Source of the DNA: Paenibacillus farraposensis | GTDB lineage: Bacteria > Bacillota > Bacilli > Paenibacillales > Paenibacillaceae | Assembly (NCBI RefSeq): GCF_020736845.1 | Contig: NZ_JAFFQR010000112.1 | Location: 248,001-312,000 of the forward strand | Length of the DNA: 64,000 nt | Direction of reading: 5' to 3' | In this document: positions 1 through 9,135 of the stretch, piece by piece | How the letters are laid out: every line of letters begins with the position of its first letter | How positions within the stretch are numbered: the stretch's first letter is position 1 | Program-made: the position numbers and the translations under genes | The notes under the pieces: generated by a model | Told to the model about the DNA's origin: nothing | Seen by the model: only the letters and a program-made list of their open reading frames with translations | Database searches by the model: none

Positions 1-674
1 TCTGCAACGATAACGATACTATGGCGTTTGCCATGCTTAAAGTTTTGTTTCATCCGTTCCGCTACTTCTTCCAGGTCAAATTCTACCTCAGGCAGCAAAA
101 TAGTTTCCGCACCGGAAGCCAGCCCTGCATGCAAAGCAATATCACCGCAATGGCGCCCCATAACTTCCACAATGGATGAACGTTCGTGGGATGACATGGT
201 GTCACGCAGCTTGTTGACCGCGTCCACTACGATACTAACCGCTGTATCAAAACCGATGGTGTAGTCTGTAAAGGAAATGTCATTGTCAATCGTACCCGGA
301 AGGCACATGGTTTTAATGCCTTGCTTGGTCAGCTTGTTAGCCCCTTGGTAGGAACCGTCCCCACCGATAACGACTACGCCGTCAATTCCACGTTTGCGCA
401 AAATTTCCGCGCCTTTCTTTTGGCCTTCCTCGGTCGTAAACTCCAGGCAGCGGGCAGATTGTAGCACCGTTCCCCCACGTTGGATAATATCTCCGACGCT
501 TCTCAGATCCATCGGAAAAATGTCATCGTTCAAAAGGCCTTGGTAGCCGCGTTGAATCCCGAATACTTCCAGTCCGAAATACAAACCGCTACGCACGACC
601 GCACGAACTGCTGCATTCATCCCTTGTGAATCTCCACCACTTGTTAATATTGCAATTTTCTTAACTGATGTCAT
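1..674 (-). CDS. pfkA: ATP-dependent 6-phosphofructokinase (3' part cut by window edge)
   Basis: Phosphorylates fructose 6-phosphate to fructose 1,6-bisphosphate, the committed step of glycolysis, in the cytosol. The N-terminal 224 or so residues are present and typical of bacterial PfkA: the nucleotide loop LTSGGDSQGMNAAVR near residue 10, GGDGSYQGA near 100, the catalytic PGTIDND near 125 and an RHCGDIALHAGLASGAE stretch near 165. The ATG at 674 has a strong GAGGAGG ribosome site nine bases upstream. The C-terminal third lies outside the window. The gene runs leftwards, away from the YtpB gene that precedes it on the same strand with a gap of only about 23 bases, so the two may be co-transcribed. 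No anomaly seen. Confidence 0.96.
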   Translation of the reverse strand, partial: MTSVKKIAILTSGGDSQGMNAAVRAVVRSGLYFGLEVFGIQRGYQGLLNDDIFPMDLRSVGDIIQRGGTVLQSARCLEFTTEEGQKKGAEILRKRGIDGVVVIGGDGSYQGANKLTKQGIKTMCLPGTIDNDISFTDYTIGFDTAVSIVVDAVNKLRDTMSSHERSSIVEVMGRHCGDIALHAGLASGAETILLPEVEFDLEEVAERMKQNFKHGKRHSIVIVA

Positions 675-697
675 GAATGATGACCTCCTCAAAAATG

Positions 698-1777
698 TCA
701 TATAAGCCTTCTTATCCATCGACTGTTCAACAAGAAAAACAAACGCATGAGTGGACTGTTTTTCATTAAACGTCTCGAAACAGCGCGGACATCCTGCTGC
801 TCGCTAACTTTGGGGTCGGATAAATATAAAGCCAGCAATCCCTCGATAATCATCCGGTGAAAAGAACTGGCAGGGACATCTGCAATATCAGCCCTCGCCT
901 GATTCACAACGTAAGCGATCCGGTCCAGCATCATGTCGGCATCTTTATAATAATTGCAAAAGTTAAGATCTCCGCCCTTCCGGTCTTCGTCTTGATCGAT
1001 TAGATAATCCAGCAAAATATGAAGACTGCACACATGTGGAAAATATGATGCATGTATTGAGGCAGCTCCCGCATCTGTGAGACGCCGGTCGCTTGCAGCA
1101 AGAAACAGCATAAAGACCCCCAGGGTTGAACCGGTAGCCGCAGCAAATTCGTTCCAGCGTAGCTCCGGCGTACGGTCTTTATGCAGCGACCACCAGTCCA
1201 AAAGCGCTTGTTCCCGCAGCTCGGGTTTAATATGCTTGTATACTTGCAAATCCGTGTATAATCCCGCTAAATCCTGAACGTAAGGCATTGCCGCCTCATA
1301 GCCGGGAAGCCTGCTTACACAAGACTGACAGGTTGTCACCAGCTTGGTTAAATAACCACCATCCTCCTGTTCACGACGCAACTGATAATAGTTCACCGGC
1401 TTAGCCGCAGGATTAACCGCATCCAGCATAGACTGATGCAGCAGCCTGAAATCATCCGGGTCCATGGACGTACTGCGATCACACAGGTTGTCCAGATAAT
1501 CGCTAATGGTCTGGTACGCCACGATCAGCGGAATCAGCGTCTGCCGGGCAGACATATTGGCTGCGGCATAGACCGCGCCGCCTACGCAGTGAAACGTCTT
1601 TTCCGCTATACTCGCAAGTGCCTGCCCTCTTAATTCAGGGTCCGGGATCAGCTTCGCCTTGCTCTTCCAGTTGCTCAATTCTTGTTTCGTTTCAGGGAGA
1701 ATATGCTTGTACATTCGGCTCATTAGACCTATGGGGCCTCTCGGTACTTGATAACGTCCTTGCTCAACATAACTCAA
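698..1777 (-). CDS. ytpB: YtpB family (DUF2600) tetraprenyl-beta-curcumene synthase
   Basis: The protein matches the YtpB family, large terpene synthases that cyclise linear tetraprenyl diphosphate to a sesquarterpene in spore-forming bacilli. Aspartate-rich motifs expected of prenyl-diphosphate binding are visible: DYLDNLCDR near residue 105 and DYLIDQDEDRKGGD near 265, with YKDADMMLDR after it. About 359 residues, normal for the family. An ATG exists at 1795 but has no ribosome site. GGAGG lies inside its first codons, nine bases before an in-frame TTG at 1777, so I choose the TTG. It precedes pfkA on the same strand. Family assignment is firm; the exact product is inferred from family. Confidence 0.85.
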   Translation of the reverse strand: MSYVEQGRYQVPRGPIGLMSRMYKHILPETKQELSNWKSKAKLIPDPELRGQALASIAEKTFHCVGGAVYAAANMSARQTLIPLIVAYQTISDYLDNLCDRSTSMDPDDFRLLHQSMLDAVNPAAKPVNYYQLRREQEDGGYLTKLVTTCQSCVSRLPGYEAAMPYVQDLAGLYTDLQVYKHIKPELREQALLDWWSLHKDRTPELRWNEFAAATGSTLGVFMLFLAASDRRLTDAGAASIHASYFPHVCSLHILLDYLIDQDEDRKGGDLNFCNYYKDADMMLDRIAYVVNQARADIADVPASSFHRMIIEGLLALYLSDPKVSEQQDVRAVSRRLMKNSPLMRLFFLLNSRWIRRLI

Positions 1778-1975
1778 ATGACGGTGCCTCCACATTGTTG
1801 TCTACGTAATTATACCTATCCAAACCATATTCATTATAATATGATCGTCCTTTTAGCACAAATGAACAACCTCACTTTTTTCATTAATATCCAAGAAAAC
1901 TGGGCTATTTTCACAAAAGACTTTTCTCCTAATATGTTTAACTCGCCAAAATAGCATAAATGTCCTACTGATGCC

Positions 1976-2446
1976 TCATCCTTTGCTGGCATCATACTTT
2001 TGAGGCCATCTCCCATACTCATCAACTTCCATTTCAAGGAATAGTAGTAAAAGAACGACTGTCACCACAGAAATAACAAAACCAACCGGAAAGCTCCACC
2101 ATAATGGCATCCAGACCATACTGATCAACAAACGCATAGGCCAGTGGGATTCGAATCCATCCCCCCGGTTAAACATATAAATAATTACTTCAGCTCCGCC
2201 AGTCAGTACAAAATTATACGCAATTCCAATCCAGGTTGTTCTGCGAACACGCTCCCAATGCCCGGCCCCGATATTTTGTGCAGCAAAGGAAGATACAGCC
2301 GCTCCTAGCACCATTGCCGGCACCTGCACATAGCTGGACAAATTATTAGCTGCCGTATAAGCCGCTGCTGCACTCATTTTATCAACTCTCCAATTTAAAA
2401 TGATACCCGCTTGGTTTATTACGTAGGATACCCTGATCCAAATCAA
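1976..2446 (-). pseudogene. Remnant of a MATE-family multidrug efflux transporter
   Basis: A minus-strand reading frame of about 156 codons joins two pieces of a MATE (NorM/DinF-like) transporter. The first is a mid-protein segment (AAYTAANNLSSYVQVPAM, then SSFAAQNIGAGHWERVRR). It is followed directly by a hydrophobic C-terminal segment (WPMRLLISMVWMPLWWSFPVG). Full MATE proteins have 12 membrane segments and about 450 residues. The whole N-terminal half and the region between these pieces are missing, and no ribosome site precedes the frame. I call it a deleted, non-functional copy. A small independent membrane protein is possible but unlikely. Confidence 0.7.
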
Positions 2447-2474
2447 CCTTTCTCATAACATAAACGTTTTTTAC

Positions 2475-2516
2475 GCAAAAAAGCGCAGTTCCTTAAATTT
2501 AAGGAACTGCGCTTTC
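2475..2516 (-). terminator. Rho-independent terminator of the cold-shock gene
   Basis: A perfect 36-base palindrome spans 2480-2515 (arms AAAGCGCAGTTCCTT and its complement) and is followed on the minus strand by a run of six T. It lies 70 bases after the stop of the cold-shock gene. Confidence 0.88.
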
Positions 2517-2584
2517 AATTCATCGTTTAACCGTAATATATAAGACATCCGTAAAACGGAACAATTCTTACAATTCAGTTACAC

Positions 2585-2782
2585 TTACAGTTTGATTACG
2601 TTAGCTGCTTGTGGTCCACGGTTACCTTCGGTAATTTCGAACTCAACCGCTTGACCTTCTTCCAAAGTTTTGAAGCCTTCGCCTTGGATTGCGGAGAAGT
2701 GTACAAATACGTCTTCGCCACCATCCACTTGGATGAAGCCATAACCTTTTTCTGCGTTAAACCATTTAACTGTACCTTTCAA
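2585..2782 (-). CDS. Cold-shock protein (CspA/CspB family)
   Basis: A 65-residue single cold-shock domain protein, a five-strand OB fold that binds single-stranded RNA and DNA and acts as an RNA chaperone. Both nucleic-acid motifs are present: RNP1 as KGYGFIQV near residue 13 and RNP2 as VFVHF near 26. Length is standard. The gene has a good AGGAGG site (reverse complement of cctcct at 2791-2796). It is monocistronic, ended by the palindromic terminator at 2475-2516. Upstream is a long AT-rich stretch, as usual for csp leaders, but no specific cold box could be identified. Confidence 0.95.
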   Translation of the reverse strand: MKGTVKWFNAEKGYGFIQVDGGEDVFVHFSAIQGEGFKTLEEGQAVEFEITEGNRGPQAANVIKL

Positions 2783-2954
2783 GTGAACAACCTCCTAAAA
2801 ATACCGCCATCTATGGCGAATATCCATATTATACTTCATGCTTTTTCACAATGCAATTGATGTTTTTAACGAATTTTTAAGCTGGAATGATTTGCTTTTG
2901 CGGCGGAAACTGCGGTATCATGAACCAAAACATCTATATATCGGAGATATGCAT

Positions 2955-3188
2955 ATGATGAAAAAACACGAAATATATAAAAAAGACAAATGGAACATGA
3001 TGACTGTCGAGGTGCAGGGCCGTTACATTGTTTTAAGGGAAATATCCGACGATTGGGGCGAGGAAGCTCACACCTTTTTGAGCCGTCCGGCGCTGATGAA
3101 GTGGGCCCAAAACCGGTTTCCCAAGCAGTCCTTTCAAGATAATGAGGAAGAGTGGGAGCGGATCATAAACGCTTTCAAACAGGTATAA
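2955..3188 (+). CDS. Small hypothetical protein
   Basis: Not recognised. A 77-residue charged protein. The reading frame is open from 2838, but GGAG at 2943-2946 sits eight bases before the ATG at 2955, so I start there; a second ATG follows immediately. It is rich in Lys, Glu and Trp with no membrane segment or signal peptide. The C-terminal half (EEWERIINAFKQV) looks helical. Its stop is seven bases before the start of the next small membrane protein gene, suggesting a two-gene unit. Function unknown. Confidence 0.6.
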   Translation: MMKKHEIYKKDKWNMMTVEVQGRYIVLREISDDWGEEAHTFLSRPALMKWAQNRFPKQSFQDNEEEWERIINAFKQV

Positions 3189-3195
3189 CCGATTC

Positions 3196-3384
3196 ATGGT
3201 ATCCAACAGCTACCTGATCTTCATTATCTTGGCCTTCACGCTGGGCGGAGTGCTAATTATGAAACGTGGCACGATACCGGCTCCTCTCAAAAAGTGGATG
3301 GCCCTCACTGCTGTGATCATGGTTTGCCTTGCCTTTTATCTTATTGTATACAGCTTGCTAAATATAGGTTCCAACCCACAGTAG
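3196..3384 (+). CDS. Small two-helix membrane protein
   Basis: Not recognised. It has 62 residues and two clear hydrophobic segments (about residues 5-21 and 34-55), separated by a positively charged loop with MKRGTIPAPLKKW. It has no strong ribosome site of its own but starts seven bases after the preceding stop, so translation is probably coupled. Likely an integral membrane protein of unknown role. Confidence 0.55.
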   Translation: MVSNSYLIFIILAFTLGGVLIMKRGTIPAPLKKWMALTAVIMVCLAFYLIVYSLLNIGSNPQ

Positions 3385-3582
3385 GAAATTTATACTTTCG
3401 GGGATGAGAGGTCATACTAAGGCATAACAAGCCATGGTATAAGGAGGACATGCTGTTCTATGCATTCCGTAAAACCTTTTGTCCTGCTGCTTGCAGTAAG
3501 CGTGACGGTTTCTTCGTTGTGGCATCCGTCTCTTACCGCCGCAGCTCTACCCCACATTATGTTCGATCAGAGGAGGTCCCCT

Positions 3583-5379
3583 ATGAGTAAAATTGTAAAA
3601 CGCGCTGATGTACCAGCGGAAAATACATGGAAACTGGAAGACCTGTTTCCCGACCTCAAGGCTTGGGATCAAGAATATGAGGAAGTCAGACAGTTAGCCA
3701 AAAAGGCTGCCCAATTTCAAGGGAAGCTTCATTCAGCCGAAGCTATAGGCAACTGCTTCAAACTGGAGGATGAACTGTCGCTCAAGGCTGAGCGGGTCTA
3801 TGTATACGCCCATCTGCATCATGATGAGGATACGGCTGAACCTACATACCAAGGGCTTTCACAAAAAGCCAAAAAATTAGGCGTTGAGGTTAGCGAGTCG
3901 CTTTCTTTTGTGACCCCGGAAATTTTGGCGCTGCCGGACCAGCAGCTGGATGCCTTCATTGATGATCCCAAGCTGGCGGATTACCGGTTTACTCTTCAAG
4001 AAATGAAGCGGGAAAAAGCGCATGTTTTGGGCAAAACAGAAGAAGCCATCCTCGCTCAGGTCGGCAATCTAGCTCAGGCACCGCAAACGATTTTTGGTAT
4101 GCTGAACAACGCTGATTTGAAATTCCCTAAAATCAAGGATGAAAACGGCAAAGAGGTTGAGCTGACCCATGGCAGCTATATTCAATTTCTCGAAAGTCCG
4201 TATCGTGAAGTCCGTGAGCGTGCTTTTAAAGCGGTCTATGACACGTATGCCAAAAATAAAAACACGATTGCCTCTACACTGAGCGCCAATGTGAATAAAA
4301 ATATTTTTTATTCTCGTGTTCGCAAGTATCCTTCCGTATTGGAAATGTCACTATATGGCGACAATATTCCGAAGGAAGTGTATACGAATCTCATTGATAC
4401 CATTCATGAAAGCTTGCCCCTGCTGCATCGCTATATCAAGCTGCGCAAAAAGCTGTTAGGTGTGGATGAGCTTCATATGTATGATTTGTTCGCTCCGCTT
4501 GTGGACGAATACAAAATGGACATTGCGTATGAAGATGCCAAAAAGCAAACGAAGGAAGGCCTTAAGCCGCTGGGCAAGGATTATCTGGCTTCACTGCAAA
4601 AAGGCTATGATGAGCGCTGGATTGACGTTTATGAAAATGAAAATAAACGCACAGGCGCTTATAGCTGGGGGGCCTATGGCACTCACCCTTATGTGCTCCT
4701 GAACCATAAAAACAACCTGAACAGCATGTTTACACTTGCTCACGAAATGGGGCATGCGCTGCATTCATACTATTCAGACAACGCTCTGAAATACCGGGAT
4801 GCACAGTACACCATTTTCCTGGCTGAAGTGGCATCCACGACCAACGAAGCGCTACTGATGGATTATCTGCTGAACAAGTCTACCGATCCAAAAGAGAAAA
4901 TGTACCTCCTCACCTACTATGCGGACCAATTCCGTACAACGGTATTCCGTCAGACCATGTTTGCGGAATTTGAGAAGATTGTACATGAACGCGCAGAACA
5001 GGGCGAATCCCTTACACCGCAGCTTTTATCAGAGATTTACTATGATCTGAATGTGAAATATCACGGGCCAGGCATGAAGGTAGACAAAGACATTGAAATG
5101 GAGTGGGCGCGTATTCCCCATTTTTATAACAGCTTTTATGTCTACAAATATGCTACCGGCTTCTCGGCAGCAACCAGCTTTTCAAAACAAATTCTCGAAG
5201 AAGGCCAGCCAGCTGTTGACCGGTACCTGGGCTTCTTGAAGAGCGGCGGCAGCGATTATTCCATTAATATTTTGAAGAAAGCTGGCGTTGATATGTCCTC
5301 TCCGCAGCCAATTCGTGAAGCGATGAGCGTATTCGAAGAGGTCATTACGGAAATGGAAAAGCTGACGAAAGGAAAATAG
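3583..5379 (+). CDS. pepF: Oligoendopeptidase F (M3 family zinc peptidase)
   Basis: A cytosolic M3B metallopeptidase that degrades short peptides. The zinc site HEMGHALHSYY is present roughly 390 residues in, followed by the glutamate in AEVASTTNEALL; both fit PepF. From the chosen start it has 598 residues, the family norm. The start is ATG 3583 because AGAGGAGG lies six bases upstream. An in-frame ATG at 3460 would add a 41-residue hydrophobic signal-like extension preceded by a weaker, distant AAGGAGG. If that start is used the enzyme would be exported. I consider the cytosolic form more likely. A hairpin at 5425-5451 follows. Confidence 0.93.
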   Translation: MSKIVKRADVPAENTWKLEDLFPDLKAWDQEYEEVRQLAKKAAQFQGKLHSAEAIGNCFKLEDELSLKAERVYVYAHLHHDEDTAEPTYQGLSQKAKKLGVEVSESLSFVTPEILALPDQQLDAFIDDPKLADYRFTLQEMKREKAHVLGKTEEAILAQVGNLAQAPQTIFGMLNNADLKFPKIKDENGKEVELTHGSYIQFLESPYREVRERAFKAVYDTYAKNKNTIASTLSANVNKNIFYSRVRKYPSVLEMSLYGDNIPKEVYTNLIDTIHESLPLLHRYIKLRKKLLGVDELHMYDLFAPLVDEYKMDIAYEDAKKQTKEGLKPLGKDYLASLQKGYDERWIDVYENENKRTGAYSWGAYGTHPYVLLNHKNNLNSMFTLAHEMGHALHSYYSDNALKYRDAQYTIFLAEVASTTNEALLMDYLLNKSTDPKEKMYLLTYYADQFRTTVFRQTMFAEFEKIVHERAEQGESLTPQLLSEIYYDLNVKYHGPGMKVDKDIEMEWARIPHFYNSFYVYKYATGFSAATSFSKQILEEGQPAVDRYLGFLKSGGSDYSINILKKAGVDMSSPQPIREAMSVFEEVITEMEKLTKGK

Positions 5380-5424
5380 AACCGTATACGTCTACAAACC
5401 GGCATTGAAGCGATGCACGGATAT

Positions 5425-5455
5425 ATCCCTTGTCCATCACGGGCAAGGGATTTTA
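5425..5455 (+). terminator. Probable terminator after pepF
   Basis: Inverted repeat ATCCCTTG / CAAGGGAT (5425-5432 and 5444-5451) followed by a short TTTAT run. Modest T tract, so termination may be partial. Confidence 0.6.
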
Positions 5456-5493
5456 TAATGTACCGTATGAAAGGAACGGGAGGAGGTGGCAAT

Positions 5494-5871
5494 TTGAAAA
5501 CACAATGGTCTTTGATCGCTGCTCTTGTTATCGCTTTGTTAACGGCTGTATTTGCTGTCATAAACGTGAATTCGGTCCAAGTAAACCTGCTGTTTAGCAC
5601 GGTGAGTATCCCTTTGATTTTACTTATTCTCGGCTGCACTCTTTTAGGTGGGCTGATCGTCGGTTCAATCGGTATCTTTCGCCAATATAAGCTGCAGAGG
5701 GAGATTAAACGTCTGACTACCCAGCTTCAAAACCTTCAGGAAGAGCATACCTCCACGATGGAAGCCTATGGGCATATGACCTATGATACACCTGATTCAT
5801 CAGGTACATTAACTACAGTCGACAACGTTACAGAGCAACCGTCCTCTTACCCTGATCGGTTGTCCAAATGA
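5494..5871 (+). CDS. LapA-domain (DUF1049) membrane protein
   Basis: A 125-residue protein with two membrane helices (about residues 5-24 and 38-60) separated by the INVNSVQVNLLF turn typical of LapA/DUF1049 proteins. A cytoplasmic coiled-coil (KLQREIKRLTTQLQNLQEE) and a polar tail follow. In Gram-negatives LapA assists lipopolysaccharide assembly with LapB; in Gram-positives the role is unknown. Start is TTG 5494, six bases after GGAGGAGG; an upstream ATG frame lacks a ribosome site. The stop is 13 bases before the M42 peptidase gene, so they form an operon. Confidence 0.85.
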   Translation: MKTQWSLIAALVIALLTAVFAVINVNSVQVNLLFSTVSIPLILLILGCTLLGGLIVGSIGIFRQYKLQREIKRLTTQLQNLQEEHTSTMEAYGHMTYDTPDSSGTLTTVDNVTEQPSSYPDRLSK

Positions 5872-5884
5872 GGAGGAGCAACAA

Positions 5885-6922
5885 ATGACGATTCAATTGA
5901 ATGAAAATTACATGATGGACTTTCTGTATCAGCTGCTGAATACACCCAGCCCCAGCGGGTATACTCATCATGTCATGGAACTGATCCGCAAGGAAGCCGA
6001 AAGCCTCGGCGTTCCAATCGAATGGAATGCCAAGGGAGGCGCCATCTTAACTCTAGAAGGCCAGGAAAACGGCCATACGCTTGCACTGAGCGCGCATGTA
6101 GATACATTGGGTGCCATGGTACGCTCCATTACCAATCAGGGCACCTTGCGTCTGACATCCGTCGGCGGCTTCATGATGAACAGTATTGAGAACGAATACT
6201 GTCTTATTCATACCAGAAGCGGACAGACGTTTACTGGCACCATCCTGTCCAGCCATCCATCCGTGCATGTCTATGACGATGCACGAAGTTTTGAGCGCAA
6301 AGAAAGCCATATGGAAATACGGATTGACGAGCTTGTTGAATCAAAGGAAGAAGTGCTTCAGCTTGGCATTGCGGCAGGCGATTTTATTTCGTTTGATGCC
6401 CGTCCGGTCGTAACACCGAGCGGTTTCATCAAATCACGGCACCTGGATGATAAAGCCAGTGTGGCTGCGCTCATGGGTTTGCTGGAATCCGCCGTACATG
6501 AAGACTGGAAGCCGCGGCATACCGTTAAACTGCTCATTTCCAACTATGAGGAAGTAGGACATGGAGCGGCATACATACCTGAAGGAATCACCGAGATGAT
6601 CGCTGTTGATATGGGCTGCATAGGTGAAGATTTGAACTGCAAGGAGACGGACGTGTCGATCTGCGCCAAGGATTCCTCCGGGCCCTATGATTATCATATA
6701 ACGACCTGTCTGATTGAGCTGGCCAAAGAACTTCAGATTCCGTATGCGGTCGATATTTATCCGCACTATGGCTCGGACGCCTCGGCTGCGCTAAAAGCAG
6801 GCAACAACATCCGCGCTGCACTGATCGGCCCCGGTATACATGCCTCCCATGCCATGGAGCGTACACATAAGCAGGCTGTGGTGAACACCGCCCGTCTGCT
6901 TGCCGCTTATGTGACAGTTTAG
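5885..6922 (+). CDS. M42 family metallopeptidase (FrvX/glutamyl aminopeptidase type)
   Basis: A 345-residue cytosolic aminopeptidase of the tetrahedral M42 family, which trims peptides from the N-terminus. All expected metal and catalytic residues are visible: His and Asp in SAHVDTLGAM, Asp in RHLDDKASVAAL, the Glu pair in NYEEVGHGA, Asp in AVDMGCIG, and the terminal His in GPGIHASHAMER. Start ATG 5885 follows GGAGGAG. It is the second gene of a pair with the LapA-domain gene and is followed by a hairpin at 6963-7000. Substrate specificity cannot be read from the sequence. Confidence 0.93.
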   Translation: MTIQLNENYMMDFLYQLLNTPSPSGYTHHVMELIRKEAESLGVPIEWNAKGGAILTLEGQENGHTLALSAHVDTLGAMVRSITNQGTLRLTSVGGFMMNSIENEYCLIHTRSGQTFTGTILSSHPSVHVYDDARSFERKESHMEIRIDELVESKEEVLQLGIAAGDFISFDARPVVTPSGFIKSRHLDDKASVAALMGLLESAVHEDWKPRHTVKLLISNYEEVGHGAAYIPEGITEMIAVDMGCIGEDLNCKETDVSICAKDSSGPYDYHITTCLIELAKELQIPYAVDIYPHYGSDASAALKAGNNIRAALIGPGIHASHAMERTHKQAVVNTARLLAAYVTV

Positions 6923-6962
6923 ATACAAGCCTGTTACGAACAGGGAACAGGGCTGTTCACGA

Positions 6963-7000
6963 AAAAGCAAGTCTCCCGGGTTTGACGGTGACTTGCTTTT
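6963..7000. terminator. Bidirectional terminator between M42 peptidase and ABC-F genes
   Basis: Stem AAAAGCAAGTC / GACTTGCTTTT with A-rich and T-rich flanks, placed between two convergent genes; it could serve both. Confidence 0.75.
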
Positions 7001-7064
7001 ATTAGTCTGAGCCGACCAGAAAAACAGATTTCTGCACAATGTGTACTGCATCCTTTATGAATGC

Positions 7065-9017
7065 TCAGGATTTGCTTTGTTCAATTTTTTCGGCCAGCTC
7101 GTTCAGATAGGTCCAGCGTTCCATTTGATACTCCAGGTGCTCTTCGGCCTTCGCCTGCTCCATCATGAGCTCCTGCAGACGAGCCGAATCACTGAAAGCC
7201 TCCTCCATCTGTCGCTGGATGTCGGCCAACCGTTCTTCGGCTTGTTCAATCAGATCATCAATCTGCTCAAATTCCCGCTGTTCCTTAAAAGAAAATTTAA
7301 GCTTGGTTTTGCCTGTTTCCTTGACCGGATTTGAAGCACCCGCTGATTTAGATGTGACAGAACGAACCGAAGAAGCTGTAGCTTGCGAAGCAGATGAACC
7401 CGCAGCGGTGGTCGGAGCATTTTTGCCGATCCATTCTGCATACTCACTGTAGTTGCCCACATGCACACGTACCTGACCTTCGCCTTCGAATGCGAGTATC
7501 TTATCCACCGTCCGGTCCAGAAAGTACCGGTCATGAGATACGATGAAAGATACACCTGGAAATTCATCCAGATAGTCTTCCAGTACGGAAAGGGTCTGGA
7601 TATCCAGATCATTTGTAGGCTCATCCAGCAACAGCACGTTGGGTGCGGACATCAGGACACGCAGCAGATACAAGCGTCGTTTTTCCCCGCCGGACAATCG
7701 GGAAATTACCGTCCATTGCGCGTTTGGCGGAAACAGAAAACGCTCCAGCATTTGCGCAGCCGTAATCGTGCTTCCATCTGCTGTACGAATCACTTCAGCC
7801 TCTTCCTTGATGTACTCAATGACACGCAGGGATTCGTTCATTTCCTGATGCTCCTGAGTAAAATAACCGAGTTTTACGGTCGGTCCCAGCACAATACTGC
7901 CGGAATCCGGCTCTACACGCTGGGCAATCATTTGGAGCAGGGTAGATTTTCCGCTGCCGTTGGGGCCCAGTATACCGACACGATCCCCAGGAACCGCGAT
8001 GTAGCTCAAATCCTGTATCAGCTTGCGGGAACCGATGGATTTGGACAGATGTTCCAGCTCCAAAATCTTTTTGCCGAGTCGGGCAGAGGCTACAGACATA
8101 TCCACTGTTCCCGAGCGAGCTTCCGGCTGCTGATCCCTGAGCTGCTCATAACGCTCAATACGCGCTTTCTGCTTGGTCGAGCGAGCCTTTGCCCCCCGAC
8201 GAATCCAGGCCAGCTCATTTCGCAGCAGGTTCTTTCTTTTTTGTTCTGATGACGCTTCCCGTTCCTCGCGTTCTGCCTTCAACTCCAAAAAACGGGTATA
8301 ATTAGCCTCATACCGGAAAAGTCGGCCATGATCCAGCTCCAGCATCACATTCGCTACGCGATCCAGAAAATAACGGTCATGCGTGATCATTAATAACGCG
8401 CCACGTCTTTTTTGTAAATATTGCTCCAGCCATTCCACGGATTCATTATCAATATGGTTGGTAGGCTCATCGAGAATAAGCAGCTCGCAGGGTTGAATCA
8501 ATGCCGCCGCCAAAGCCACCCGTTTGCGCTGACCGCCGGACAAAACGCCCATACGTTCCTCAAACTGGGTGATTCCCAGCCGGGTAAGTATATTTTTGGC
8601 TTCACTCTCCAACTGCCATGCCTGAAACGTATCCATTTGCTGGCTGGCCTTTAACAGACGGCTTTGAAGCTCCCCGCTGCCCGGGTTCATCTCCAACAGC
8701 TCCATGATTTCCATGTATTCGCGCACGGCCTTCATTTCCGGCTGATTGCCGTTAAAAATATGCTGAAGCACCTTCATCTCAGGATCAAACTCCGGATTTT
8801 GCGCCAAATACTGAATACGTACATCATTGTTCACAGCAATATTGCCGTCATCTGGTGGCTCCAGACCGGAAATTACTCGTAAAAACGTTGATTTACCGGT
8901 ACCGTTTACCCCGACAACTCCGATTTTTTCACGTTCATCCATACCAAAGGAGGCATCTTTAAACAATATTTTTTCGCCATAGCTTTTCGTTATATGTTCA
9001 ACGGTCATAATATTCAT
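7065..9017 (-). CDS. yfmR: ABC-F ATPase, Uup/YfmR subfamily
   Basis: A soluble tandem-ATPase ABC protein without membrane domains; ABC-F proteins act on the ribosome, and the Uup/YfmR group is linked to resolving stalled translation. Domain 1 has Walker A GVNGTGKST near residue 38, signature LSGGQRKR and Walker B LLILDEPTNHID. An interdomain linker rich in Arg and Lys (about 240-300) follows. Domain 2 has GPNGSGKST near 350, LSGGEKRR and LLLDEPTNDLD. The C-terminal 80 residues form a predicted coiled coil, characteristic of Uup and able to bind nucleic acid. Total 650 residues. Start ATG 9017 has GGGA six bases upstream. Subfamily is inferred from the C-terminal extension. Confidence 0.93.
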   Translation of the reverse strand: MNIMTVEHITKSYGEKILFKDASFGMDEREKIGVVGVNGTGKSTFLRVISGLEPPDDGNIAVNNDVRIQYLAQNPEFDPEMKVLQHIFNGNQPEMKAVREYMEIMELLEMNPGSGELQSRLLKASQQMDTFQAWQLESEAKNILTRLGITQFEERMGVLSGGQRKRVALAAALIQPCELLILDEPTNHIDNESVEWLEQYLQKRRGALLMITHDRYFLDRVANVMLELDHGRLFRYEANYTRFLELKAEREEREASSEQKRKNLLRNELAWIRRGAKARSTKQKARIERYEQLRDQQPEARSGTVDMSVASARLGKKILELEHLSKSIGSRKLIQDLSYIAVPGDRVGILGPNGSGKSTLLQMIAQRVEPDSGSIVLGPTVKLGYFTQEHQEMNESLRVIEYIKEEAEVIRTADGSTITAAQMLERFLFPPNAQWTVISRLSGGEKRRLYLLRVLMSAPNVLLLDEPTNDLDIQTLSVLEDYLDEFPGVSFIVSHDRYFLDRTVDKILAFEGEGQVRVHVGNYSEYAEWIGKNAPTTAAGSSASQATASSVRSVTSKSAGASNPVKETGKTKLKFSFKEQREFEQIDDLIEQAEERLADIQRQMEEAFSDSARLQELMMEQAKAEEHLEYQMERWTYLNELAEKIEQSKS

Positions 9018-9135
9018 ATGGATTCCCTACTCTTCCCCAATTTTGTGTTGTGTCCTGTACATTTTAACACAGACACAGCCAATGCTTAAAAAACCGTTAC
9101 CGAACGAAATCAATACGGTTTTTGGCTGCAAGCTA

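Noticed and set aside
3460..3582. Signal-peptide-like N-terminal extension of PepF
   Set aside because: The downstream ATG 3583 has a far better ribosome site and gives the standard length; kept only as an alternative start.
7461..8249. Open plus-strand frame of 262 codons
   Set aside because: Antisense to the ABC-F ATPase gene, which has all family motifs; no ribosome site or domain on the plus strand.
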